DNA of 64,000 nt, taken from NCBI GenBank assembly GCA_965208525.1, contig OZ242340.1, positions 1,984,001 through 2,048,000 on the forward strand, given 5' to 3'. Made by a program: the position numbers and the translations under genes. This document shows, piece by piece, positions 17,031 through 26,500 of the stretch. Under the pieces are notes generated by a model that searched no databases, had not been told where the DNA came from, and saw only the letters and a list, made by a program, of their open reading frames with translations. Numbering within the stretch: position 1 is the first letter of the stretch; the number at the start of each line of letters is the position of its first letter. The stretch comes from VXYL01 sp965208525 (GTDB lineage Bacteria; Pseudomonadota; Gammaproteobacteria; Pseudomonadales; Azotimanducaceae).

Positions 17031-19049
17031 ATGAAGCTGAGGACCTTCCGGGTGCGGGACTTCCGCAGTGTGCGCGACTCGGGTGAGATTGAGGTTGAGG
17101 CTGGGCAGACCTGCCTGGTCGGAAAGAACGAGTCCGGGAAGACGGCCCTGCTGCAGGCCCTTTACAGGACAAACCCGGTGGTCGAGGAGCATGCCCGCTA
17201 CGACCCGGTGACGGAGTACCCGAAGGACGATGCAGCCGACTATGTCGAATCGATTGAGGACGGAACGGGGGATGACGCCCTGGTCGTCGAGTGCAACTAC
17301 GTGCTGGAGGATTGGGAAGCGGCCCGGGTCGAGGAGTCGTTCGGGCCGGAGGTCCTGCTGTCCCGGCAGCTGACCCACAGGACGTACTACAACCGACCCG
17401 GCGACAGTGAGGGAGCGGGGGCACCGCAAGACTTCGAGATGGAACTGGATGACGAGAAGGCGAAGGCGTTCCTCGTCGGCCAGTTCGGACTGGACCAAGA
17501 GCGACGCGAAGGGATGTCGAAGGCCGCAGCGTCATGGGGTGGACTAAACGACGTCGTTGCGACTTTGGGGGTGGAGTCGGAAGCGGGTACGGAAGCGACT
17601 CTAGTGGTGCAGGCCGTTGCGGGGAATACGGACGGACTCGTGGGTTACGTCGTTGAGGAGTTGCTCTGGCCGAGCGCGCCGAAGTTCATGTACTTCGACG
17701 AGTACTACCAGATCCGGGGTGGAGAGAACCTACAGCAGCTGATCGCGCGGGAGAAGAACGGGAGTCAGCTCCAGGACTCCGACTATCCACTCCTGGGTTT
17801 CATTCGGCTCGCGGGAACGGAGCCGGAGAAGCTCATGAATGCCCGTACGACGGAGGATTTGCGCAACCGGCTCGGGAGTGCTGGAAGGCGCATCACGAGG
17901 CAGATCGTGAACTACTGGTCGCAGAACCGGCATCTGGAGGTGGAGTTCGACGTGCGCCAGGGCCGATCGGGCGACCCGAAGGGCATGCGCGATCCGCAAG
18001 GGGCGAACATCTGGGCGCTGGTTCGCGACACCGTGCATGGCAGTGTGACCGAGATTGACAAGCGCTCGCGTGGATTCGTCTGGTTCTTCTCGTTCCTGGC
18101 GTGGTACGGCTACATACGAAGAAGGCATGGCAATGGCGTCATCCTGCTGCTCGACGAGCCGGGGCTGTCGCTTCACGGCAAGGCGCAGCACGACTTGCAG
18201 AGGTACTTCGCGGCGGAGCTTGCGGAGCACCAGGTGATCTACTCGACACATTCCCCGTTCATGTTCGACATCGAGCACCCGGAACGGTTGCGAGTGGTGC
18301 AAGACAAAACCATAGACGCCGATGAACTCCCGCCCGAAGGCGAGGACGGGACCAAGGTCGTCAACGACCTCCAGAAGGTCTGGACGACCGCAAACAACGA
18401 CACACTGTTCCCGCTCCTGACGGCCATGGGGATCGAACTGTGGCAGATGGACATCGTCAGCAGGAACCGGCTAATCGTCGAAGGGAAGTCCGACAAGGAC
18501 TACCTTGAAGCAATGTCGGCCGTGCTGGAAAGAGAGAACCGGACGGGGCTGTCGCGTCGGTGGCTCGTGGTACAGGCGGGAGGTCAGGGGAAGGTGTCGG
18601 CGATAGTATCGGTGTTTGGTGGCCAGCGAGGGCTTAACGTGGCGGTGTTGCTTGATGTCGACACGGAGAACTCGGGAAGGACCGACGAGTTGTTCAAGAG
18701 GAAGCTCCTCAAGCGGAAGAACGTCCGCAAGGTCTCGGAGTTCACTGGCACCGAAGTGGCCGACATAGAGGACATGTTCGATCGGGCGTTCTACCTGGAG
18801 CTTGTGAACGAGGCATTTGCGGGTGATGGCCCATCGCTGGAGATGAGCGACCTCGGGGAAGAACCCAGGGTGGTCAAGGCCGTCGAAGCTGTATGGAAAC
18901 GCAAGGGCGGACAGGGGTTCGGCCATGGCCGGCCAGCAAGGCACTTCGCCTTGAATCCGGAGAAGCTCGGCAACCGGATTCCCTCAGCGACCAAGGACAG
19001 GTTTGAGCGCATGTTCGAGACGCTCAACTCTCTTCTGACGGACAGCTAG
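17031..19049 (+). CDS. OLD-family ATP-dependent endonuclease (AAA ATPase plus TOPRIM)
   Basis: A 672-residue protein. The N-terminal ABC/SMC-type ATPase has the P-loop LVGKNESGKTALL (residues 29-41) and Walker B VILLLDEPGLSLHG near 366, followed by the H-loop region VIYSTHSPFMF. The C-terminal half has a TOPRIM nuclease: NRLIVEGKSDKDYL near residue 480 supplies the Glu, and VLLDVDTEN about 70 residues later the D-x-D. This is the class 1 OLD layout, seen in phage P2 Old and in defence islands. No Gabija-type UvrD helicase or other partner is adjacent, so it looks like a stand-alone nuclease. The ATG has AAGGA directly upstream. Confidence 0.88.
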   Translation: MKLRTFRVRDFRSVRDSGEIEVEAGQTCLVGKNESGKTALLQALYRTNPVVEEHARYDPVTEYPKDDAADYVESIEDGTGDDALVVECNYVLEDWEAARVEESFGPEVLLSRQLTHRTYYNRPGDSEGAGAPQDFEMELDDEKAKAFLVGQFGLDQERREGMSKAAASWGGLNDVVATLGVESEAGTEATLVVQAVAGNTDGLVGYVVEELLWPSAPKFMYFDEYYQIRGGENLQQLIAREKNGSQLQDSDYPLLGFIRLAGTEPEKLMNARTTEDLRNRLGSAGRRITRQIVNYWSQNRHLEVEFDVRQGRSGDPKGMRDPQGANIWALVRDTVHGSVTEIDKRSRGFVWFFSFLAWYGYIRRRHGNGVILLLDEPGLSLHGKAQHDLQRYFAAELAEHQVIYSTHSPFMFDIEHPERLRVVQDKTIDADELPPEGEDGTKVVNDLQKVWTTANNDTLFPLLTAMGIELWQMDIVSRNRLIVEGKSDKDYLEAMSAVLERENRTGLSRRWLVVQAGGQGKVSAIVSVFGGQRGLNVAVLLDVDTENSGRTDELFKRKLLKRKNVRKVSEFTGTEVADIEDMFDRAFYLELVNEAFAGDGPSLEMSDLGEEPRVVKAVEAVWKRKGGQGFGHGRPARHFALNPEKLGNRIPSATKDRFERMFETLNSLLTDS

Positions 19050-19288
19050 CTGGCTAAGCTAGCCGGTGGGCATGCCATCGGAGCGTGTGCGCGCGTATCG
19101 CCCGACCCTCGAAGTCTATGTGTTCGAGTCGCTGTCAGTCCTGGTGGTTCATTGGCGGCGTCCGAATGGAACGGGTCCTGCTCGGAAGCCGGTCGGTCAG
19201 GCGGATGTCTTGCCGGCGGGTCTCGCGACGGCGGGCGAAGCGGCATCAGGAACGCCGGCACGGGCTGCCCGCCCCTAGAGCGGACCCT

Positions 19289-19332
19289 TACACGTGGGAC
19301 CGGGGCATGGCGAACCACGTGCTGGCCGCGAA
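19289..19332 (+). pseudogene. Integrase fragment
   Basis: These 44 bp match 12309-12352 of the intact integrase with about five differences and, in frame, still encode W-D-R-G-M-A-N-H-V-L (integrase: W-D-R-A-M-A-N-H-V-L). Flanking sequence is not integrase-like. It is best read as the remnant of a second, related recombinase gene. Confidence 0.5.
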
Positions 19333-19377
19333 TCGCGCTGGCGCGAGCAGGGGCCAAGGTAGCGACTTCGCCAGGAC

Positions 19378-19474
19378 TTGCCGTCTGTCACTACCCGGAG
19401 CGTGTCGCAGGACGTCGCGTTGTACGTGGCGATGGATTGCTGGCAGGCGGCGAAGGGGTAGTGACAGACGGCAA
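19378..19474. repeat. Perfect 19-bp inverted repeat around 59 bp
   Basis: TTGCCGTCTGTCACTACCC at 19378-19396 is the exact reverse complement of 19456-19474. The total is 97 bp. It could be a tiny miniature transposable element, a strong hairpin, or a recombination site. No target-site duplication was recognised next to it. Confidence 0.6.
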
Positions 19475-21052
19475 AGGCGGCATTGCGCCCAGCGGCGGCC
19501 TGAAGGTCTGCTAAGCACGCGGCCCGTGACGGCCTCGTGACGGGCTGCTATGGTGCCGCCCGTTCCGTTGCTGCCTTGCGCAGCATGGTCGGCTTGGCGC
19601 CGACTTTCGCCGCCGACACGGCGGCCATGTGCCGCAGCGCTGTAATGGCGCTGTCTTTCGGGCGGACGCCCCGCGAAGGCACGGCGGGCCACGTCGCATC
19701 GCGGCGGGGGCTTGACCAGTTGAAACGGCCAGGCGGCCGCCGCGCGGACTCCGACGAGACCGCGGGCAGCCGGGCGATGGCCCGGCGGACGAGCCGGCCT
19801 GGACCGTGGCGAGACGCGAAGAGGCGGAGGCTCGGGCCGAACACCCCTGCCATGCCGCGAAGCGACCCGGCACCCGCCGAAGGCGCGTCGCGCCGCAAAC
19901 CGGGCTCGCGGCCGCTGCCGAACGGCACGCCGCAGCCGCCGCGTAGGAACGGCAAGCGCAAAGTGCGTCGAAGGGCAACTCGCAGCCTGTCTGCGGATTC
20001 GCAGAGCCTTGCATCGGCAGGGCGAACGGATCGCCCATCACAACTTAGCTCCCCACGCCAGCCCCGGGCCGCCTCGCGGTCCGGGGCGCGGCCGCATTCA
20101 GATGTATCGCCTGCGGCGGCAATCGCGCCAGGGGCTGCGACCGCACGGCCCCCTCTCTTCCGGTCTCGAAACGAAATCGCCGACGCGGCATTGCCGTGCC
20201 GTTGGCGGCCGGACCCGTCGCTCAGGAGTCCGACTCGGCGATCTTCGGCAGGGCCGCGCCTGGCGAACAGGTCGTTCAGCGACTCGCGGGGCAATGTCTG
20301 GACGGTGTCGGCATCGCCGACCACGAGTGGCTGGCCAACGAGGACAGGTGCGTCGTGTCGGTTCGGGCAGGCAGCCGAAGGGTGCCGAACCGGGACGCGG
20401 CGACCCGCGCCCGGCGGCTTCGGGTGTCAGCGGCAGCTCGGTCGCCAGCCGCTGTCGTCGAGCGAGCGACGCCACAGCTGGTCGGACTTTGGCTCGGGAT
20501 CGGGCAGCGGCGACCAGTGCGCGACCGACGGTTCCGGCTTCCTCCTTGCGTTCCAGGCGAGATCCCGCAGTCGAGACTGCTTGCCCCCGGCGCTCGGCCG
20601 GGCTGGGCGGCGACTTGGTCGACCGCTGCCGCGTCGAGGGCGTCCCGGCGCTTCTGCGCGCGCTCGATGTCGCGCTCCTCGCGGCACCGCGCGCAGAGGA
20701 CGTCGCCCTCCAGCCGCTTGCGGTACGCGCGCCTGCGGCAGCCTCCCTAGGCCACCAGCACCCGCGCACAGGCCGGTCACGTCACGCTAGCGAGCGAAGC
20801 GGAGAACCCTCCGGGTTGACCGGTCGAGCATGGGTGCTACGCTGAGGCAGTCGACAGACGAACCGGCACTGGCAGATGGGGCCGGGCGTTGGACCCGAGC
20901 GCCCGCGAGAGCGTTGCTGCGAGCCGAGCGGCGGCATGTTCGATAGGCGGATGCGGGGGTGGGAGTGCGAGCCGATCGAGGATTTCCGGTCGAGCGACGA
21001 GTCGCTGCTTTGAGAAACTCAACTCGGCTCGCCCACGGCGAAGCACACCGGA

Positions 21053-21072
21053 TACTGTATAGTTGACCAGTA
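21053..21072 (+). promoter_or_regulatory. LexA-like SOS box
   Basis: TACTGTATAGTTGACCAGTA matches the 20-base enterobacterial LexA consensus at 15 positions and keeps both outer arms (TACTG...CAGTA). It overlaps TATAGT, a possible -10 box, and lies 21 bp before the DUF5131 start. Repression by LexA and induction by DNA damage are therefore plausible, if this genome's LexA uses the CTGT-N8-ACAG type site. Confidence 0.5.
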
Positions 21073-21093
21073 TCTGGGCGGCAAGGAGCAGAC

Positions 21094-22014
21094 ATGGCCC
21101 GGTTCTCCAACATCGAGTGGACCGACCACACCTTCAACCCTTGGTGGGGCTGCACGAAAATCTCGGCAGCGTGCGACAACTGTTATGCGGAAACGTGGGC
21201 GCGACGCATGGGGTTCGACATATGGACGCGCGGGAAGCCACGACGCTTTCTGAGCGACGCGTACTGGCAGCAACCACATCAATGGAACGACAGGGCAGCG
21301 AGTGACGGGCAACGAGCCCGCGTGTTCTGTGCGTCCATGGCAGATGTCTTCGAATGGCGCGGTGGCTTACGGCCATGGCGAGAGCGCCTCTGGCGCATCA
21401 TCGACGAAACACCCAACCTTGACTGGTTGCTGCTCACGAAGCGGCCACATCTGGCCGTGAGGCTCTCTCCGTGGGGAGAAGGGTGGCCTGACAATGTCTG
21501 GGTGGGGACAACAGTGGAGGACCAGCGTTGGGCGGAAAAGCGGCTGCCGAAACTGGCGGAGATTCCCGCGACGGTACGGTTCCTGTCATGTGAACCCTTG
21601 CTCGGCCCCGTCGAGTTGGGCTCCTGGCTTGCTGGAGGGGACGTTCACTGGGTAATCGCCGGCGGCGAGAGTGGCCCGCATGCGCGTCCTACCGATCCGC
21701 TGTGGTTCCTTGACCTCCTCAACCAGTGTCGCCGCCACGGGATCCCCTTCCACTTCAAGCAATGGGGAGAGTGGGCGCCAGTTGGCGGACGCGACGCTGG
21801 CGGAGGCAACGCACTTCCGAAATCGGTCACAAAGGGCGGGGCCTTCTCTTCACCTCTGGGTCGCTTCGGAAAGAAGGCAAGCGGCCGCAATCTGGCGGGA
21901 AGAACGTGGGACGGCGTACCCGGTGACGCAGCAACGCCTACCGCGACCACCCATCGACGGTCGTTCGTCCGGCATCACACGGTTGAAACAGACGAGCTCT
22001 GTACGTTGAGGTAG
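21094..22014 (+). CDS. DUF5131 / phage Gp37-Gp68 family protein
   Basis: A 306-residue member of the Gp37/Gp68 (DUF5131) family found in phages and islands. The N-terminal SNIEWTDHTFNPWWGCTK and the three cysteines in C-x6-C-x2-C (CTKISAACDNCYAE) are the family hallmark and resemble an iron-sulfur or radical-SAM type cluster site. Later conserved pieces are VWVGTTVEDQ, FLSCEPLLGPV and VIAGGESGPHARP. The ATG start has AAGGAG five bases upstream. It is convergent with the TcmP gene with one base between, and this pairing is a known family association. The molecular role is not established; the LexA-like box points to DNA damage. Confidence 0.85.
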   Translation: MARFSNIEWTDHTFNPWWGCTKISAACDNCYAETWARRMGFDIWTRGKPRRFLSDAYWQQPHQWNDRAASDGQRARVFCASMADVFEWRGGLRPWRERLWRIIDETPNLDWLLLTKRPHLAVRLSPWGEGWPDNVWVGTTVEDQRWAEKRLPKLAEIPATVRFLSCEPLLGPVELGSWLAGGDVHWVIAGGESGPHARPTDPLWFLDLLNQCRRHGIPFHFKQWGEWAPVGGRDAGGGNALPKSVTKGGAFSSPLGRFGKKASGRNLAGRTWDGVPGDAATPTATTHRRSFVRHHTVETDELCTLR

Positions 22015-22015
22015 T

Positions 22016-23197
22016 TCATTTGAACCTGACGCGCACGCCACGGTTCGCAGGGAACCCCGTGCCGCCTTGTGGGCGCTGCACCTCCAGCCGGCCCGCCGCC
22101 TCTAGGCGGCGCAGCGTAGCCAGTCGGAGTAGGCCAGAGTGATAAGGCGTCTGGTCGCTCGTCACGAAGGCATCAAGCTGTTCTACGGACACCCAACCAC
22201 CGCCGAAGTTTGCCTGCAATTGCCTTGCCAAGGGTTCGGTGTCAGTGCCGAACAGCGTCGTCTGGCCGGCTGCATAGCCACGAAACGAGGATCCGCCAGA
22301 CGGATCGACTTTCCAGATAGCTCTCTTCATGAGATCGCACCCTTTCGGACTTCCCGTTGCGAAGTACAACGTGTAGACGTGCCGATTACCCTTCCACAAC
22401 TCCAAAGGAATCACATAGCGCGCGCCGTGCTGTTTGAGTTGGGCAGCGAAGAGCCCATGGAGGAACTGCTTGCGTTCAGGCTCATCTTTGATCGTCAAGC
22501 AGTTTCGCCAATCCGGGGTACCGAAAAGCTCATCAAGAGACGGTTCGTAGGACACTTGGCCGTGAAAGCGGCGAATCGGCTCGTACATGAAGGAAATGAA
22601 GCACTCGCTCTTGTCGTTCTCGAGCACACGGCCGATGAGGTTCATGGGGCTGCCCTTGGGTCCAAAAGGGTCGATCATGACGAACGACGGAGCCAAGGCG
22701 GCGTTCTGCTGCTCGACGTGATCTAGTATCTCGTTCATGGATCCGTCGAAGTCACGCTGCAAGACGCTTACCTGGGTGTCCGGAATCGCGGGCTGCGACG
22801 TAAGCAGGTTCCGGAGATGGCGAGCACGCGCATCTTCCGACTCGATGAACAGGCAGACGATCTCGATGCCACCGAGACGGCCGGCCTCCTTGTGGCGCCT
22901 GATACAGTCAAGTGCGACTAGGGGCGAGCCCTCTTCTCCTCCGAGGTACTCTCCGGGGCCGGCAAATCCATCAACGAACAACAGCCGACCGTTCCAGCGG
23001 CTCAGAATCGGAAACCAGCCGTCGAGATAGCTTCGCAAGACCAAGTGCTTGCCCTCGGTTTGCGCATCGCGTTGCCAGAGTGTTGCAGCCACTTTTTCCC
23101 CAGGTGATTGCGTCGAAACGGAGAGATGTTCGCCACCTTCCGCTCGGAGACGGTGGCGTCTAGGCGCAAATCTAGTTCCACGAAGCGAATCCCGCAA
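22016..23197 (-). CDS. tcmP: Three-Cys-motif partner protein TcmP
   Basis: A 393-residue protein of the TcmP family, named as the partner of three-Cys-motif proteins such as the neighbouring DUF5131 protein. Typical parts are KHLVLRSYLDGWFPILSRW, FVDGFAGPGEY and, mid-protein, FVMIDPFGPKGSPM, where DGFAGPG and DPFG resemble methyltransferase-like ligand loops. The first 25 residues before SVSTQSPGEKVA look like an over-extended start; a GTG at that point could be the true start. It is convergent with its partner, which is the usual pairing though more often in one operon. Function unknown. Confidence 0.85.
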   Translation of the reverse strand: MRDSLRGTRFAPRRHRLRAEGGEHLSVSTQSPGEKVAATLWQRDAQTEGKHLVLRSYLDGWFPILSRWNGRLLFVDGFAGPGEYLGGEEGSPLVALDCIRRHKEAGRLGGIEIVCLFIESEDARARHLRNLLTSQPAIPDTQVSVLQRDFDGSMNEILDHVEQQNAALAPSFVMIDPFGPKGSPMNLIGRVLENDKSECFISFMYEPIRRFHGQVSYEPSLDELFGTPDWRNCLTIKDEPERKQFLHGLFAAQLKQHGARYVIPLELWKGNRHVYTLYFATGSPKGCDLMKRAIWKVDPSGGSSFRGYAAGQTTLFGTDTEPLARQLQANFGGGWVSVEQLDAFVTSDQTPYHSGLLRLATLRRLEAAGRLEVQRPQGGTGFPANRGVRVRFK

Positions 23198-23589
23198 CCG
23201 TCATGGGACGTGCGGGCATGACGCTGTGGAGCGCAAGCATGAAGCGACCAAGTCTGGGGGCACACTGGTGCGGCGTCGCGCACGTCTGGGTCACCGCGAA
23301 GGTCGATGGCTCGCAGGCATTTCGAGGGCGGGGGCGCGCAAGCGAGGATCACAGGAGAACAGGAGATGCGTGGGTTCCGGCCTCGTGTACGATCGGACGT
23401 CTGGTGCAAGCGAAGCGGCAGAGGTGGGCAATTCGGGTTGAGTTGTCGCGCATGCGCGACAGACTTGTCACGCCGTGGGTGGGCGAGTAGCTTTCGGCGC
23501 GGTTGGGGCCGAAATCTCACACCGATAAGTGGATTGGGAGAAGGTGGTGCCGCGAGACTTGCGGACGGTAGTTGTCGAAAGGGAAAGGT
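23198..23589. other. Regulatory gap before the helicase operon
   Basis: About 390 bp between the divergent TcmP and helicase genes. It has no convincing gene. The main visible signal is the 18-bp palindrome listed next. Confidence 0.4.
23444..23461. promoter_or_regulatory. Perfect 18-bp palindrome, candidate operator
   Basis: TGTCGCGCATGCGCGACA equals its own reverse complement. It lies about 130 bp before the helicase start, in the promoter region of the three-gene system, as expected for a dimeric regulator's operator. No regulator gene was seen nearby. Confidence 0.5.
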
Positions 23590-26500
23590 GTGGCGGTCGC
23601 CAGTCTTGAGGACCTGAAAGCAGGCGCCCATATCGCCGGCCTCGCCCCATCCGGCGCCGCCCGGGTCGTCCACGTCGAGTGGTACGGCGATCAGGCCGCC
23701 AAGGTCACCTACGAGGACTCCTCTGGCGCGGTTGCCAACCGCCTCGTGTACCGCGACGAGGCGAGTTCCCTAACGGCAATCGGCGCCGGGCGCCCCTGGT
23801 CCTTCGACGGCGACGGCGCCCTCCTGCGCCTCGTGTCCGAAGCCCACCGCATCCGCCTCGCGCACCTGTTCGACCCGTATCTCGCCATCCACACCTCACG
23901 CATCGAGCCCCTGCCCCACCAGATCACTGCCGTGTACGGCGAGATGCTGCCTCGGCAGCCGCTGCGCTTCCTGCTTGCAGACGACCCGGGCGCCGGCAAG
24001 ACGATCATGGCGGGCCTCCTGGTGAAGGAGCTGATGATCCGCGGCGACGTCGAACGCTGCCTGGTTGTGGCACCGGGGGTGCTCGTCGAGCAGTGGCAGG
24101 ACGAACTCCACGACAGGTTCGGCCTGCCCTTCGACATCCTGACGCGCGACCGCGTCGAGGCATCGCGCAACGCCAATCCGTTCGCCGAACACAACCTGCT
24201 CATCGCCCGTCTCGACATGCTCTCGCGGGATCTCGAGCTCCAGGCCAAGCTCCAGACAGCAAAGGAGTGGGACCTCGTCGTCTGCGACGAGGCGCACCGC
24301 ATGTCCGCGAGCTTCTTCGGCGGCGAGGTGAAGTACACCAAGCGCCACCAGCTCGGTCAGCTTCTCGGCGGCATCGCCAGGCATTTCATGCTGATGACCG
24401 CCACGCCGCACAACGGCAAGGAAGAGGACTTCCAGCTATTCATGGCGCTGCTGGACGGCGACCGATTCGAGGGACGGTTCCGGGACGGCGTCCACCAGGC
24501 GGACGTCTCGGACCTCATGCGCCGGCTCACCAAGGAGGAACTGCTGCGCTTCGACGGGCGGCCGCTGTTCCCCGAGCGCCGCGCGGACACCGTGAAGTAC
24601 GAGCTGTCGGACGCCGAAGCCGCCCTGTACGAAGAGGTGACGACCTACGTCCGGGACGAGATGAACCGCGCCGAGCGCTTCGCCGCCGAGGGCGACGACA
24701 AGCGCCGCCAGAACGTCGGCTTCGCCTTGCAGATTCTGCAGCGCCGGCTCGCGTCGTCGCCGGCCGCGATCCACGAGTCGCTGCGGCGCAGGCGCGAGCG
24801 GCTTGAGGCGCGCCTTGCAGAGGAACGGTTGACGAAGCGCGGCCGCGAAGCCCGCCTCGCCGCAGAGTCCTCGCTGCCCTCCTGGTCGGCCGACGACGAG
24901 GCCGACATCGAGGACGCGCCCGGCGACGAGGCGGAAGCCACCGAGGAGGCGATCCTCGATCGGGCAACCGCCGCCCGCACCATTGCGGAACTGGAGACCG
25001 AGATCGCGACCCTGAGCCGCCTGGAAGCGACGGCCCGGACGCTGCGGCGCGCGGGCAACGACGCGAAGTGGACCGAACTCAACAGCATCCTCGACCATCC
25101 CCTGATGACCGATGACGCAGGCAACCGCCGCAAGCTCATCGTCTTCACCGAACCCCGCGACACCCTGACCTATCTCGCCGAGCGCATCCGCTCGCGGCTC
25201 GGGCGCGACGAAGCGGTGGTCGTCATCCACGGCGGCGTTCGCCGCGAAGAGCGCCGCAAGGCCGTCGAAGCGTTCACCCACGACAAGGACGTGCTGGTGC
25301 TGGTCGCCAACGACGCCGCCGGCGAAGGCATCAACCTGCAGCGCGCCCACCTGATGGTCAACTACGACCTGCCGTGGAACCCGAACCGCCTGGAGCAGCG
25401 CTTCGGCCGCATTCACCGGATCGGGCAGACCGAGGTGTGCCATTGCTGGAACCTCGTCGCCGCCGACACCCGCGAGGGGGCGGTCTATTCGCGCCTGCTG
25501 GAGAAGATTGAGGTAGCGCGCGAGGCGCTCGGGGGACGGGTTTACGACGTGCTCGGGCGGCTGTTCGAGGCGCGGGCACTGGGCGACCTGCTGATGGAAG
25601 CCATCCGATACGGCGAGCAGCCCGAGGTGAAGGAACGCCTCGACCGTACGGTGGACAACGCCGGCGATCGCCAGCGCGTCCTCGACCTCCTCGCCGAGCG
25701 CGCCCTTGCGAGGGACGCGATGACAACGGCGGAAGTCGCACGGGTGCGCGAGGCGATGGAACGTGCCGAGGCGCAGCGCCTGCAGCCGTTCCACATCCAG
25801 TCGTTCTTCCTCGAGGCGTTCCGGCACCTCGGCGGGCGGCTGCATCGGCGCGAGGCGGGGCGCTGGGAAATCAGCCGCGTTCCGGGCCCCATCCGCGAGC
25901 GCGACCGCCTGATCGGCCGCGGCGCGCCGGTGCAGGAACGCTACGAGCGCATCTGCTTCGAGAAGGACCACATCGACCGGGTGCCGGTCGCGGCATTCGT
26001 CTGCCCCGGTCACCCGCTGCTCGACGCGACGATGGATCTCATCCTTGAACGCCACCGGGATCTCCTGAAGCAGGGTGCCGTGCTGGTGGACGACACCGGT
26101 GATGACGATGGGCTGCGCGTCCTCTTCTACCTCGAACATGCGGTGCAGGACGGCCAGGTGGACCGTCACGGGCGTCAGCGCGAGGTCTCGCGTCGCCTGC
26201 AGTTCGTGGAAGTGGACTCAAGCGGCAACGTCCGCGATGCTGGACCGGCGCCCTACCTGGACTACCGCCCCATCGCGGACGAGGAACGGTCCAGCGCCGC
26301 CGGCCTGCTCGACGCGCCCTGGCTATCCGCAGACATCGAAGACCGGGTGATCGGGCATGCCATCGCCGAGGTCGTGCCCCAGCACGTGGACGAGGTCCGC
26401 GGGCACAGGCTTCCGGAAATCGACAAGGTCGAGCGCGAGGTCACCGCGCGCCTGAAGAAGGAAATCAACCACTGGGACCACCGGGCGGAGGATCTGAAGG

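Larger units (their letters stand above)
19050..21052. other. Two-kilobase gene desert in the island
   Basis: Long frames exist on both strands, but their translations are dominated by Arg, Ala, Gly and Ser and none is a recognised family. The best is a minus-strand frame, 20780-20427 then 20324-19548 after one stop, with patches that read like protein (for example DLAWNARRKPEPSVAHW, and SAITALRHMAAVSAAKVGAK at its end); it may be an eroded gene. The segment also contains an integrase-related fragment and a perfect 19-bp inverted repeat, listed separately. Confidence 0.45.

Noticed and set aside
17031..19049. Gabija system
   Set aside because: GajA is an OLD-like nuclease, but no GajB (UvrD-type helicase) gene is adjacent, so a stand-alone OLD is the better reading.
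24436..26169. 577-residue minus-strand frame opposite the helicase
   Set aside because: Antisense shadow of the helicase gene, whose motifs are clear.
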